From Streptomyces longisporoflavus (GTDB lineage: Bacteria > Actinomycetota > Actinomycetes > Streptomycetales > Streptomycetaceae): a DNA stretch of 64,000 nt. Position numbers and translations under genes: made by a program. The stretch's first letter is position 1. The number at the start of each line of letters is the position of its first letter. The stretch lies in NCBI RefSeq assembly GCF_014649775.1, contig NZ_BMTR01000005.1, positions 310,001-374,000 on the forward strand, given 5' to 3'. The notes below the pieces were generated by a model that saw only the letters and a list, made by a program, of their open reading frames with translations, was not told the DNA's origin and made no database searches. Of the stretch, positions 49,652 to 58,232 are shown piece after piece.

Positions 49652-51871
49652 TCAGCGCAGGCGTGCGACCTCCTCCGGGGTGAGCGCCTCGTCCCATGTG
49701 ATGAGTTCGTCGAGGTCGCCCCGCAAGCTCGCCTTCTCCGTGCCGATGGACCGCAGCGGCAGGGGAATCGACGCCGCGACGGAGCCGATCCGCTTCCCGT
49801 CGGCGTACAGGGTGGTGTGTCCCGGAGTCGTCACCCACGTCAGCCGGGTCCAGCGGTCGAGCGGCAGCGTGTGGTCGAAGCTGAAATCGGCCGCTCCGTA
49901 CCGCGTGAAGCCGACCTTGCCGGTGCCGTGCTGCATCAGCTTCAGCGCGCCCGCCTTGGAGCTGAGCAGCACCTGGTCCCCGGTCCGGGCGGTCGGGCGG
50001 ACCCGCACGGACGCGGTCCACGGCTCGGCGACGTCGAGACCGCCGAAGCCCACGCCGTCCCGGTCGGAGTCGAAGCGCCAGGCCTGGCCGCGCACGCCCG
50101 GCACGGGGGTGGGGTTGTTGATGATGTACGAGGTGCCGGACAGGCCACCCGCCACGTCCTCGGCGAGGATCGTGTTGCCGGGACTGCCCGCGTACGTCCA
50201 GCCGCTGGGGTACGACGCGTCGTCGAACGTCCAGTGGTGGCTGGGCCGCCCCTCGACCCGCGGTGGCGGTGGCGGTGGCGTTGTGCCCGGAGGGTCGCCT
50301 ATACGGGCGGCACGGGCCCTGAAGTCGGCGAGCGTGTCCGGGGTCGCGGACTTGTTCCATGCGCGGTCGGCGAGGATCGCGCGGGCGCCCGCCATGCTCT
50401 GTTCGAAGTAGCCGTCGTCGGCCCAGAAGTTGTAGTCGGCCCAGTTGGTGACGCCGGAGCCGAGCATGTCCGGGGCGGTGCTCGGCGCCCAGTCGTCGTA
50501 CATCCAGGGCTCGTCCGGATACAGGTGGTGGTAGTTGTTCGGGGTGTCGTAGAAGGGGCCGATGGCGATCTCGTCGTGGCCCGGGATCCCGGGCTCGGCC
50601 TCCGTGCCCTCCCAGGTGAGGAAGACGACCGGGGCGTGGACCTGCTGCTGCGGTGCCGTCAGATGCTCGGATCCGTTGTAGACGGCCGTGCGCTTGCCGT
50701 GTGAAGTGACCACGTCGTCCAGGGTGTTGATGTAGCGGTTGAGGAGGTCGCCGAGCGTGGCCACGTCCGGTGCGCTCGCCAGGTAGTTCTTCACGCGCGG
50801 GCAATCCGCGAGCTGACCGGGCACCTCCTCGGCGCCGATCGAGAACAGCGGCGCGTCGAACCAGCCCGCGAATTCGTCGACGATCTCCTTCGACTTCGCG
50901 ATCGCCTTGTCGCTGGTCATGTCGATGATCCAGTCAGGCGTGAGATGCGAGTGCGTGTGCGCGCCGGAGCACGCGCCGGCGCCCGACCCGAAGCCGATGC
51001 CGAAAGCCTCGCTGATCACGGTGGCGTGGCCGGGGAGTTCCAGTCCTGGCATCAACTGGACGTGATGGCGGGCCGCGAAGGCCTTCAGGCGCTCGATGTC
51101 GGCGCGGCTGTAGCTGTGGTCGGGGTCGGCGAGGCCGGGGAACTTCGGGCTGTGCAGGCGGAAGCCCTCGGACTCGGAGAGGTGCAGGAAGAGGGTGTTG
51201 AGCTTTTGGTCGCCCATCCTGCGGATCAGGTTCTCCAGGTAGGAGAGCTGCCAGTACTTGCGGCCCGCGTCGAGATGGACCATGCGGATCGCCTGCGCGG
51301 GGCGGTCGGCGGAGCGGGCGCGGGGGACGGCGCGGTGATCGTCGGCCGTTGCGCGCAGGAGCTGGAGGAGGGTGCGGGTGCCGTAGTAGAGGCCGTGGGT
51401 GGAGGCGGCCTCGATGCGGATCGGGCCCGCGCTGTCGAAGGTGTAGCCCTCCGCGCCGAGCTTCCCCTCGGTGGTGAGGCCGAGCGTGATGTCTCCGTCG
51501 GCGGGGTGGTCCGTGGGCCGGCCCGTTCGGTGGCCCGTGTGGTGGGCGATCCGGGGTGTGATGCCGGTGAGCTGCTTGATCTCCGTACGGAGTTGGGTGG
51601 CGAGCTGGCGTACGGACTGGCGTGCCGGGCCGGGGAATTCGGCGCGGCCCGAGGGGAGTGCGGTGGCGTAGGCGGTGCGCGGGTCGATCAGGATGCGGGT
51701 GTGCCCGGTGAGTTTCGTACGGCCGTCGAGCGCGGTCCAGTCGGTGGGGCGGGGGACGACGGATGCGACGGACGTCGCTGCGGCCTCCGTGGCGGTTGCG
51801 GTGGTCGGCAAAGACAGACCTCCCATGAATAGGCCGAGGATGAGCGGTATCACCGGGATGGTGCGACGCAC
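49652..51871 (-). CDS. Secreted beta-N-acetylhexosaminidase, glycoside hydrolase family 20, with C-terminal LamG-like domain
   Basis: A 739-residue exported enzyme. The signal is 'RRTIPVIPLILGLFMGGLSLPTTATATEA'. The GH20b N-domain ends near 'GLYYGTRTLLQLLR'. The catalytic barrel has 'AIRMVHLDAGRKYWQLSYLENLIRRMG', 'HLSESEGFRL', 'MPGLELPGHATV', 'FSIGAEEVPG' and 'FLTWEG'. The usual catalytic pair Asp-Glu appears here as Glu-Glu in 'GAEEV'. A Pro-rich linker (PPPPPP) leads to a concanavalin-like domain (about 555-735: 'HHWTFDDASY', 'ASVRVRPTARTGDQVLLS'). It removes terminal GlcNAc or GalNAc. Start GTG 51871 follows 'GGGAGGA'. The frame upstream to 52129 is non-coding. Confidence 0.9.
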   Translation of the reverse strand: MRRTIPVIPLILGLFMGGLSLPTTATATEAAATSVASVVPRPTDWTALDGRTKLTGHTRILIDPRTAYATALPSGRAEFPGPARQSVRQLATQLRTEIKQLTGITPRIAHHTGHRTGRPTDHPADGDITLGLTTEGKLGAEGYTFDSAGPIRIEAASTHGLYYGTRTLLQLLRATADDHRAVPRARSADRPAQAIRMVHLDAGRKYWQLSYLENLIRRMGDQKLNTLFLHLSESEGFRLHSPKFPGLADPDHSYSRADIERLKAFAARHHVQLMPGLELPGHATVISEAFGIGFGSGAGACSGAHTHSHLTPDWIIDMTSDKAIAKSKEIVDEFAGWFDAPLFSIGAEEVPGQLADCPRVKNYLASAPDVATLGDLLNRYINTLDDVVTSHGKRTAVYNGSEHLTAPQQQVHAPVVFLTWEGTEAEPGIPGHDEIAIGPFYDTPNNYHHLYPDEPWMYDDWAPSTAPDMLGSGVTNWADYNFWADDGYFEQSMAGARAILADRAWNKSATPDTLADFRARAARIGDPPGTTPPPPPPRVEGRPSHHWTFDDASYPSGWTYAGSPGNTILAEDVAGGLSGTSYIINNPTPVPGVRGQAWRFDSDRDGVGFGGLDVAEPWTASVRVRPTARTGDQVLLSSKAGALKLMQHGTGKVGFTRYGAADFSFDHTLPLDRWTRLTWVTTPGHTTLYADGKRIGSVAASIPLPLRSIGTEKASLRGDLDELITWDEALTPEEVARLR

Positions 51872-52052
51872 GTGAGTCCTCCCGCGGCTTGGCGATCCGG
51901 TGGGACCGTAGCCGTGGGGTACGGGTGTGGCAAGGGGGGTTGCAGGGATGCGCGGGGGAGGGGGAGTCTTCGCGCGAGCAGGTCGAGGCTGCCACGGAGG
52001 CTTGCGTATCGGTCGGCAGAAGTCGTCGGCGGTGGCGTATAGGTCGGATGGG

Positions 52053-53393
52053 TCAGGCGGCCATCGGAAGCTGCCCCGAGCCATGGGCGGGACCCGCGCC
52101 CAGGTCCGCGAGCACGGCCCGCGCGGCACGGCGCCCCGAGTACAGCGCGCCCTGCACCGTGCTGGTGTCCCGGTGCGCCCCGCACACGTAGAGCCCCGAG
52201 AGCAGCCTCACCGGGCGGCGCGGATCGTGCGGGGGCGGCATCGCGGGCACCGCCTCGCGCGTGTGATGGACGGCGAGGGTCTCCCACCCGGCGGTCGATG
52301 TGCCGTACAGATCGGCGAGATGGGCGAGCACGGCGCGCTCGTCTGGCGGCGGGCCGAGCACGGTCGACGAGATGAGCGCCCGGCCCGCGGGGGCGCGTGA
52401 GGGGTCGACATGGCTGATCACGGCCGTGTGCGCGACCGGTCCCGAGCGGTCGGCGTCAAGGAGCAGGGCGGGTTCGGCGAGCGGCGGTTCGGTGGCCGCG
52501 TGGTGCAGCACGGTCACCTGGTGGAAGGGCGGTACGCGCAGGCCGGGGAGCAGGTCGGCGGCGGCGCGGGCGTCGGTGGCCAACAGGACGGCGCGGCAGC
52601 TCACTTCGCCGTGGTCCGCGGTCGTGACCGAGGTCGTGGAGACGGCTGTGACACGCACGCCGGTGTGCACCGTCCCCGGGGGCAGCGCGGCGGCCAGGAG
52701 CTCGGGCAGCACCTCGGCGCCGCCCTCGGGCAGGCACAGCCGGCCACGCGCGAAGGAGCGCAGGGCGAGGTCCGCGCACCGGCTCGACGTCGTCAGGTCC
52801 GGGTCGCAGAGGAGCGCCGAGAGCAGCGGGCGCAGGAAGCCGTTGACGGTGCGCGCGGGCAGGCCGCGGGCGAAGAGGGCTTGCGCGGCCGGTAGTTCGG
52901 GGCGGGCCAGGAGGCGCTCCGGGGGTGTCGCCGCCAGCTTGGCGAGTGCCGCGCCGAGCCGGGCCTGGTCGAGCGCGCCGCCGAGCGGGGTGGTGCGCGG
53001 GGCGGTCCGTGCCGTTCGCGGACCCAGGGGGGCGGTTGCGAGGGCGCGTGCGGCAGTGAGTGCGCCCCTTGCGCGCCGGGGCCCTGTGGGCTCGACGGCG
53101 CGGTGGTGCCGACCGCCGCTGTGCACCAGGACGCCGGGCACGAACGGACGCAGTACGAGGCCGTCGAGACCCGGCGTGCGGCGCAGCTCGGGATATGACG
53201 TGGTGAGCAGCTGACCGATTCTGTCGAGCCGGAAACCGTCGACCTTCTCCGTGGTCATGCGCCCGCCCACGTAAGGGGCGGCCTCCAGGACGACGGTCGT
53301 TACACCGGCCCTGGTCAGCCGACGGGCGGCCGAGAGTCCCGCGACCCCCGCTCCCACGATCACGACATCCGCATGGTGCGCAGGCTCAAGCAC
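52053..53393 (-). CDS. FAD-dependent amine-oxidase/protoporphyrinogen-oxidase-like oxidoreductase
   Basis: A 446-residue flavoprotein. The dinucleotide motif is 'DVVIVGAGVAGLSAARRLTRAGVTTVVLEAAPYVGGRMTTE' (GxGxxG, then Glu and GGR), and the C-terminal FAD contact is 'LYVCGAHRDTSTVQGALYSGRRAARAVL'. In between is a substrate domain. The layout suits the NAD(P)/FAD-dependent amine oxidase/phytoene-desaturase-like group; the substrate is not recognisable. Start GTG 53393 is preceded by 'GGGAGGGG'. It precedes the GH20 gene on the same strand by 181 bp, so the two are probably separate transcripts. Confidence 0.88.
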   Translation of the reverse strand: MLEPAHHADVVIVGAGVAGLSAARRLTRAGVTTVVLEAAPYVGGRMTTEKVDGFRLDRIGQLLTTSYPELRRTPGLDGLVLRPFVPGVLVHSGGRHHRAVEPTGPRRARGALTAARALATAPLGPRTARTAPRTTPLGGALDQARLGAALAKLAATPPERLLARPELPAAQALFARGLPARTVNGFLRPLLSALLCDPDLTTSSRCADLALRSFARGRLCLPEGGAEVLPELLAAALPPGTVHTGVRVTAVSTTSVTTADHGEVSCRAVLLATDARAAADLLPGLRVPPFHQVTVLHHAATEPPLAEPALLLDADRSGPVAHTAVISHVDPSRAPAGRALISSTVLGPPPDERAVLAHLADLYGTSTAGWETLAVHHTREAVPAMPPPHDPRRPVRLLSGLYVCGAHRDTSTVQGALYSGRRAARAVLADLGAGPAHGSGQLPMAA

Positions 53394-53589
53394 GGGCCCC
53401 TCCCCGGGGTTGCGCGGCTGCTGGGGACGTCATGCCCTCAACAGGGCTTCGGAATCACCGAGTTCCGCACGAGGGTAGGAGCCATGGCCTTCGGTGGCAG
53501 TCGCGCATCGACCGAGCACGGTCGCACGCCGGTCGCACGGAGGACGCACGACGATCGCAGCCGTTAAGAAAGCGAACCGGGAGCGCCGA

Positions 53590-54525
53590 CTACCGCAGTG
53601 CCGCGCGGATCGACTCCTCGATGCCGGGGAACGCGAACGAGAACCCCGACTCCAGGAGCCGGGTCGGCAGGACCCGCTGGCTGCCCAGCACGTCACCGGC
53701 CATCTCGCCGAGCACGACGCGCAGGGCGGGCGACGGTGCCGTGAAGAGCGTGGGCCGGTGCAGCACCTTTCCCATCGCGGCCGTCACCTCACGGTTGGTG
53801 CGCGGCTCGGGCGCCGTGAGATTGACGGGGCCCGAGAGGGACTCCGTGTCGAGCAGGTGCCGCAGCGCTGCCACCGTGTCGTGCAGCGAGATGTGGCTCC
53901 AGTACTGGCGGCCGTTGCCGAGGCGCCCGCCGAGCCCCGCCTTGAAGAGCGGGAACATCCGTCCCCAGGCCCCGCCCTCGCGCGCCACGACCAGACCGTT
54001 GCGCGCGAAAACGGTACGGATGCCCGCCTCGTGCGCCGCAGCTGCCGCACCCTCCCACTCCACGCACAGGGAGGGCAGGAAGCCCGATCCGGCAGGGGCG
54101 CTCTCGTCCACCGCGCGCTGACCGGTGTCTCCGTAGTAGCCGATCGCGCTCGCGCACAGGAAGACGCGGGGCGGCTCGTCCAGGGAGGCCGCCGCCTCGG
54201 CGAGGGCGGAAGTGCCGAGCACCCTGCTGTCGCGGATCTCCCGCTTGTAGTCGGCGGTCCAGCGGTGATCGCCGACCCCGGCTCCCGCCAGGTTGACGAG
54301 CGCGTCGCAGCCCGCGAGCCCCGCCGTGTCGACGTACCGCTCCTTGGGGTCCCATCGCACCTCGTACTTCGTACGAGGTGCCCGGCGCACGAGCCGCACC
54401 ACCTCGTGACCGTCATCGGCAAGGGCGCGGGCCAGTGCCGTGCCGATGAGGCCGGACGCACCGGCCACGGCGATACGGGACCGCCGCGATGACGGGACTG
54501 ACTGCTCGGTCTCGGTGGGCTCCAT
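53590..54525 (-). CDS. TIGR01777/SDR39U1-like NAD-dependent epimerase family protein
   Basis: A 311-residue protein of the TIGR01777 family (DUF1731 C-terminal domain). Rossmann start 'RIAVAGASGLIGTALARALADDGHEVVRLVRR'; then 'GCDALVNLAGAGVGDHRW', 'FLCASAIGYYGDTG', 'TVFARNGLVVAREGGAWGRMFPLFKAGLGGRLGNGRQYWSHISLHDTV', and the DUF1731 end 'PALRVVLGEMAGDVLGSQRVLPTRLLESGFSF'. The reaction is not established in this family. ATG 54525 has 'CAGGAT' 6 nt upstream and no ribosome-binding site. It is divergent from the GNAT gene across 82 bp. Confidence 0.9.
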   Translation of the reverse strand: MEPTETEQSVPSSRRSRIAVAGASGLIGTALARALADDGHEVVRLVRRAPRTKYEVRWDPKERYVDTAGLAGCDALVNLAGAGVGDHRWTADYKREIRDSRVLGTSALAEAAASLDEPPRVFLCASAIGYYGDTGQRAVDESAPAGSGFLPSLCVEWEGAAAAAHEAGIRTVFARNGLVVAREGGAWGRMFPLFKAGLGGRLGNGRQYWSHISLHDTVAALRHLLDTESLSGPVNLTAPEPRTNREVTAAMGKVLHRPTLFTAPSPALRVVLGEMAGDVLGSQRVLPTRLLESGFSFAFPGIEESIRAALR

Positions 54526-54594
54526 GACGCCATCCTGCCCCGGAATCCCGCCGCGAGGCGCCTCGGTGACCCCGGGGGCGCGAGGGGCGCGTCG

Positions 54595-54600
54595 TACAGT
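54595..54600 (+). promoter_or_regulatory. -10 element of a leaderless GNAT transcript
   Basis: TACAGT ends 7 nt before ATG 54608. It contains the alternative start GTG 54599, and the missing ribosome-binding site at 54608 favours a leaderless mRNA. Confidence 0.5.
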
Positions 54601-54607
54601 GACGCTC

Positions 54608-55096
54608 ATGCCGGACACGCACATACGTACCGCTCTGCCGGACGACGAAGAAGCCCTCGGCCGCGTCGACCGGGCCACCTGGTCCACCCTGCACGCGGTA
54701 CAACCGGCTCCGCGCCCCCCGTACCCGCCGTTCTTCAACGACCGTTTCGGCCCCCGCGACCACCTGGTCGCCGAACGGCACGGCGTGGTCGTCGGCTACA
54801 TACGGCTCGGTTTCCCGACCCCTCTGCTCGCCAACGCCCACGTGCGCCAGATCCTGGGCCTGGCCGTCGCGGACGAGGCGCGCGGCGAGGGGGTGGGCCG
54901 CCGGCTGCTCAGGGCCGCGGTGGACGAGGCCCGCCGCCAGGGCGCGCGGCGCATCACCCTGCGGGTGCTCGGCCACAACACTCCGGCCCGGGCCCTCTAC
55001 GCCTCGGAGGGGTTCGCGATCGAGGGGGTGCTGCCGGGTGAGTTCTTCCTCGACGGCTCGTACGTGGACGACGTGCTGATGGGGCGCGCGCTCTGA
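54608..55096 (+). CDS. GNAT-family N-acetyltransferase
   Basis: A 162-residue acetyltransferase. Motif A for acetyl-CoA reads 'QILGLAVADEARGEGVGRRLLRAAVDEARRQGARRITLRVLGHNTPARALYASEGFAIEG', with the R/Q-x-x-G-x-G/A pyrophosphate loop 'ARGEGVG'. It transfers acetyl from acetyl-CoA to an amine; the substrate is unknown. Start: ATG 54608 has the -10 TACAGT 7 nt upstream; GTG 54599 (MTLMPD) is the alternative, with 'GAGGGG' 11 nt before it. The gene is divergent from the TIGR01777 gene. Confidence 0.9.
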   Translation: MPDTHIRTALPDDEEALGRVDRATWSTLHAVQPAPRPPYPPFFNDRFGPRDHLVAERHGVVVGYIRLGFPTPLLANAHVRQILGLAVADEARGEGVGRRLLRAAVDEARRQGARRITLRVLGHNTPARALYASEGFAIEGVLPGEFFLDGSYVDDVLMGRAL

Positions 55097-55264
55097 CACT
55101 CCGGCGGCCTACGGGGGAGCTCCGGGGCGCTTGCGGGCGCTTCGGGGAGCTCCAGGGCACGTCATCCCCTCGCCGGCCCGTCCGGGCACCCGACGGACCG
55201 GCCCGGCGTGCGGCGGGCACGCGCGCGTAGGAGCGTGGGGAGGAAGACCGGAAGGAGCGAACCG

Positions 55265-56434
55265 ATGTTCAGGGTCGCTGCTGCCAGTCGGCGGGACCGG
55301 GAGGAGCCCGGGTGGCTTCGCGGCGCGCCGCCGCCCCCTTGGGTGCGCTGGCCTCCGCCGGCGCTCCTCGTCGTGATCTGCCTCATCCAGCTGGCCACTC
55401 CGGTGACGATCGACCTCAGCTTCCTGCTCGCCGCCGTGCCGCCACTGGCCGCACTGTCGTACGGGGCCACGGCCACGGCACTCTTCGGTGGCACCGCGGT
55501 ACTGCTGCTCTACCTGCCGGGCCTGGGACTCGGCCGCCCCGGGGACAGCGATCTGCTGACGGTCGCCTTCGTGGCGCTCCTGAGCGTCGTGTTCGCCTGG
55601 GTACGCAGTCGGCGCGACGCCCATCTCGTCACCGTCCGCACCGTCGCGGAGGCGGCCCAGTTCGCCGTCCTGCCGCCGCTTCCGGAGCGGGTGGGGCAGG
55701 TGCGCTGTTCGGGCCTGTACCGCGCGGCACAGGGCGGGGCGCTGGTCGGCGGGGATCTCTTCGACGTACGAAAGGGCTGTGTCGGCGTGCGGGCGCTGGT
55801 CGGTGACGTGCAGGGGCACGGCCTCGCGGCGGTCGGCACGGTCGCCGCGCTGCTCGGCGCTTTCCGGGAGGCGGTGCTCGACCTGCCCGACCTGGAGGGG
55901 GTCGCCGCCCGGCTCGACCGCCGTCTCGTGGTCGACTCCGAGGGGTCCGAGCACGCCGAACTCTTCGCCACGGCCGTGCTCCTGGAGTTCCGGGACGACG
56001 CCCCTGAGCTGCGGATCGTCTCCTGCGGCCATCCGCCCCCGCTGTTGCTGCGCGGCGGCCGTGTCGAGGAGGTGAGCGTCGCACCGGGCGCTCCGCTCGG
56101 CCTGGGGATCGCCGGGGTCGCACCGCCCGAGGAGGCGAGCCTGGTCCTGAAGCCCGGTGACCGGCTGCTCGTGGTGACCGACGGGGTGACCGAGGCGCGC
56201 AACGCGTCTGGCGTCTTCTACCCGCTCAGCGAGCGCGTCGAAGTGCTCTGCGCCGACGCCCTGGACGACCCGGCGGTGCTGACCTCCGCGGTCTGGGAGG
56301 ACCTGATGCGGTTCTGCGGGGAAGCGGGGGACGACGTGGCGCTGCTGGCGTTCTCGCTGGATCCGGCGCCCGAACCGGAGCCCGGGGCGGTCCCTGAGCC
56401 GGAACCGGCGCCTGAGCCGGGTCCGGCGCAGTAG
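55265..56434 (+). CDS. Membrane-anchored PP2C/SpoIIE-type serine phosphatase
   Basis: A 389-residue protein. Three or so membrane helices in residues 32-115 ('ALLVVICLIQLATPVTIDLSFLLAAVPPLAALSYG', 'LLTVAFVALLSVVFAWVRSRRDAH') precede a cytoplasmic PPM/SpoIIE phosphatase domain (about 130-370). Its motifs are 'GGALVGGDLFDV', 'GDVQGHGLAAVG', 'VSCGHPPPLLLR', 'LVVTDGVTEARN' and 'GDDVALLAFSL'. The last 25 residues are Pro/Glu repeats (PEPEPAPEPGP). Such proteins control anti-anti-sigma phosphorylation. Start ATG 55265 follows 'GGAAGGAG'. It is the second PP2C of this window and lacks the receiver domain of the one at 12214. Confidence 0.9.
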   Translation: MFRVAAASRRDREEPGWLRGAPPPPWVRWPPPALLVVICLIQLATPVTIDLSFLLAAVPPLAALSYGATATALFGGTAVLLLYLPGLGLGRPGDSDLLTVAFVALLSVVFAWVRSRRDAHLVTVRTVAEAAQFAVLPPLPERVGQVRCSGLYRAAQGGALVGGDLFDVRKGCVGVRALVGDVQGHGLAAVGTVAALLGAFREAVLDLPDLEGVAARLDRRLVVDSEGSEHAELFATAVLLEFRDDAPELRIVSCGHPPPLLLRGGRVEEVSVAPGAPLGLGIAGVAPPEEASLVLKPGDRLLVVTDGVTEARNASGVFYPLSERVEVLCADALDDPAVLTSAVWEDLMRFCGEAGDDVALLAFSLDPAPEPEPGAVPEPEPAPEPGPAQ

Positions 56435-56496
56435 CAGGGGGCGCCGGACGGCGGCTCCGGGGCGGGCTGTGGCAGAGCCCTGAGGGGGCGCCTGGC

Positions 56497-57141
56497 TCAG
56501 CTGTCGCCGCGCCCGGCGGCCAGGAGTCGCAGGCCGCCCGTCAGTTCGCGCAGGCAGCGCACCGCCAGGACGGCGGGGGAGCCGGGGCCTTCCGTGGGAG
56601 CGTCCGTGAGGGCCCAGGTTTCCAGAGCGAGGCGGACGGCGTCCGTGGCCGCCGCGGCCGTCAGGCGTACGTCCAGTTCGTCGGCTTCGTCACCGGCCAG
56701 TCGGGCCAGTACGGGGACGAGCTGTTCTTCGGACTCCTGGTTCACGCGGTACCAGACGGCGCGCAGGGCCGGATCGTCCTGCGCGGCACGCAGCAGGCCA
56801 CGGGTCCACTCCAGGGCTTCGGTCGCCCGGTCGTCCGCCGCGGTGAGCGCGTCGGCGATGGACTGTTCCAGGGCCGTCGGCACTCCCGCGGCCGGGTCGA
56901 GGCCCGCGAGGTGGGCCCGCCACTCGGCCGCGCCGCCCGCGAGGAGCGGTGCGACCGCGTCCTGCTTGTTGCGGAAGTACCGGTAGAAGGTGCGCAGCGC
57001 TACTCCGGCCCGGCCCGCGATCTCCTCGGCCGTGGTGCCGTCGGGGCCGCGCTCGGCGAAGAGCTCGGCCGCGGCGCGGGCGATGTCGAGCTGCGTGGCG
57101 GCCTTGCGGCGCTCGGTCAGCGACGGTTGCTGGATGCTCAC
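56497..57141 (-). CDS. TetR-family transcriptional regulator
   Basis: A 214-residue protein. The N-terminal HTH (about 12-58) reads 'RKAATQLDIARAAAELFAERGPDGTTAEEIAGRAGVALRTFYRYFRNKQDAV'. The helical C-terminal domain is without recognisable ligand contacts. GTG 57141 is the start, with TAGGCT 6 nt upstream and no ribosome site. The gene is divergent from an SDR dehydrogenase across 155 bp that includes TGGCA-N5-TGCCA (57190-57204), so it probably represses that dehydrogenase and perhaps itself. Confidence 0.9.
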   Translation of the reverse strand: MSIQQPSLTERRKAATQLDIARAAAELFAERGPDGTTAEEIAGRAGVALRTFYRYFRNKQDAVAPLLAGGAAEWRAHLAGLDPAAGVPTALEQSIADALTAADDRATEALEWTRGLLRAAQDDPALRAVWYRVNQESEEQLVPVLARLAGDEADELDVRLTAAAATDAVRLALETWALTDAPTEGPGSPAVLAVRCLRELTGGLRLLAAGRGDS

Positions 57142-57147
57142 CCCCGC

Positions 57148-57153
57148 AGCCTA
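57148..57153 (-). promoter_or_regulatory. -10 element of a leaderless TetR transcript
   Basis: TAGGCT on the minus strand ends 6 nt before GTG 57141. No ribosome-binding site is present. Confidence 0.5.
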
Positions 57154-57189
57154 CGCGGAGATCTCACCCTGATACATGAATTGTCGGCG

Positions 57190-57204
57190 TGGCAAAACGT
57201 GCCA
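57190..57204. promoter_or_regulatory. Candidate TetR operator
   Basis: TGGCA-AAACG-TGCCA is an inverted repeat between the divergent TetR and SDR genes. It lies 50 bp from the TetR start and 92 bp from the SDR start. Confidence 0.45.
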
Positions 57205-57296
57205 GACAGGCGTACATTGACATCAGATCGGGAAGGCCGGAGCCATGGCGAATCCATGGGCGGATCCGGAAGCCCGGAGTTGAACGGAGACATCCC

Positions 57297-58082
57297 ATGG
57301 ACCGCTACGCAGGACGTCGCGTACTCATCACCGGCGCAGGATCGGGCATCGGGCAGGCCACAGTCCTGCGGATCCTCGCGGAGGGCGGCAGGGTCGTGGC
57401 CGCCGACGTCAGCGAGGCGGGCCTGAAGGACACCTGCGAGAAGGCGGGCCCCGCGGCGGACCGCCTCACCGCCCTCGTGGTCGACATCTCCGACGAGAAC
57501 TCGGTGCGCGAGGGCGTCGCCGCCGCCGTCACCGCGCTCGGCGGCCTGGACGTCCTGGTGAACGCGGCGGGCGTGCTCCGCTCCTCGCACACGCACGAGA
57601 CCAGCCTGGACGCCTTCAGCCGCGTCATACAGATCAACCTCGTCGGCACGTTCCTGGTGATCCGCGAGGCGATCCCGGCGCTGCTCGCGGGAGACGACGC
57701 CGCCGTGATCAACTTCAGCTCCACCTCCGCGATGTTCGCCCACCCGTACATGGCCGCGTACGCGGCGAGCAAGGGCGGCATCCAGTCCATGACGCACGCC
57801 CTGGCCGCGGAGTACGGCAAGCGGGGCATCCGATTCAATTCCGTCCAGCCCGGCTCCATATCCAGCGGCATGACGGACGGCACCGGCGCCAGCAGGCAGA
57901 GCGTGGGTCCCGGCCTGCCCGAGGACGCCGACATGAGCCTGTTCGTGAAGCTGGCCCCGGCCATAGGCCAAGGTTTCGCGGGACCGGAGTCCGTGGCCTC
58001 GGTGGTCGCCCTGCTCGGCTCGCAGGACGGCAGCTTCATCACCGGCACCGAGGTCCGGGTCGACGGCGGCACCCACTTCTGA
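57297..58082 (+). CDS. Short-chain dehydrogenase/reductase (classical SDR)
   Basis: A 261-residue classical SDR. 'VLITGAGSGIGQATVLRILAEGGRVVAADVS' is the NAD(H) site with Asp preferring NAD, then 'NAAGVLRS', 'INFSSTSAMFAHPYMAAYAASKGG' with the catalytic Ser-Tyr-x-x-x-Lys set, 'NSVQPGSISSGM' and 'TGTEVRVDGG' at the end. It oxidises a hydroxyl or reduces a ketone; the substrate is unknown. Start ATG 57297 has 'GGAGA' upstream; the frame open from 57189 is not needed. The neighbouring TetR gene is a likely controller. Confidence 0.92.
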   Translation: MDRYAGRRVLITGAGSGIGQATVLRILAEGGRVVAADVSEAGLKDTCEKAGPAADRLTALVVDISDENSVREGVAAAVTALGGLDVLVNAAGVLRSSHTHETSLDAFSRVIQINLVGTFLVIREAIPALLAGDDAAVINFSSTSAMFAHPYMAAYAASKGGIQSMTHALAAEYGKRGIRFNSVQPGSISSGMTDGTGASRQSVGPGLPEDADMSLFVKLAPAIGQGFAGPESVASVVALLGSQDGSFITGTEVRVDGGTHF

Positions 58083-58232
58083 CAGCACCGGACGCCGTCC
58101 GCACGAAGCGCTTCGCGGCTCCGGGATACCGCCCGTACGGAGCGTTTCGCTGCTCCGGAACACCGATTTCCGGTTCACCCGAATGGCGGGCCGGGGATCG
58201 CGGGCGGTCTGGGCGGGCCGGACAGTCGGACC

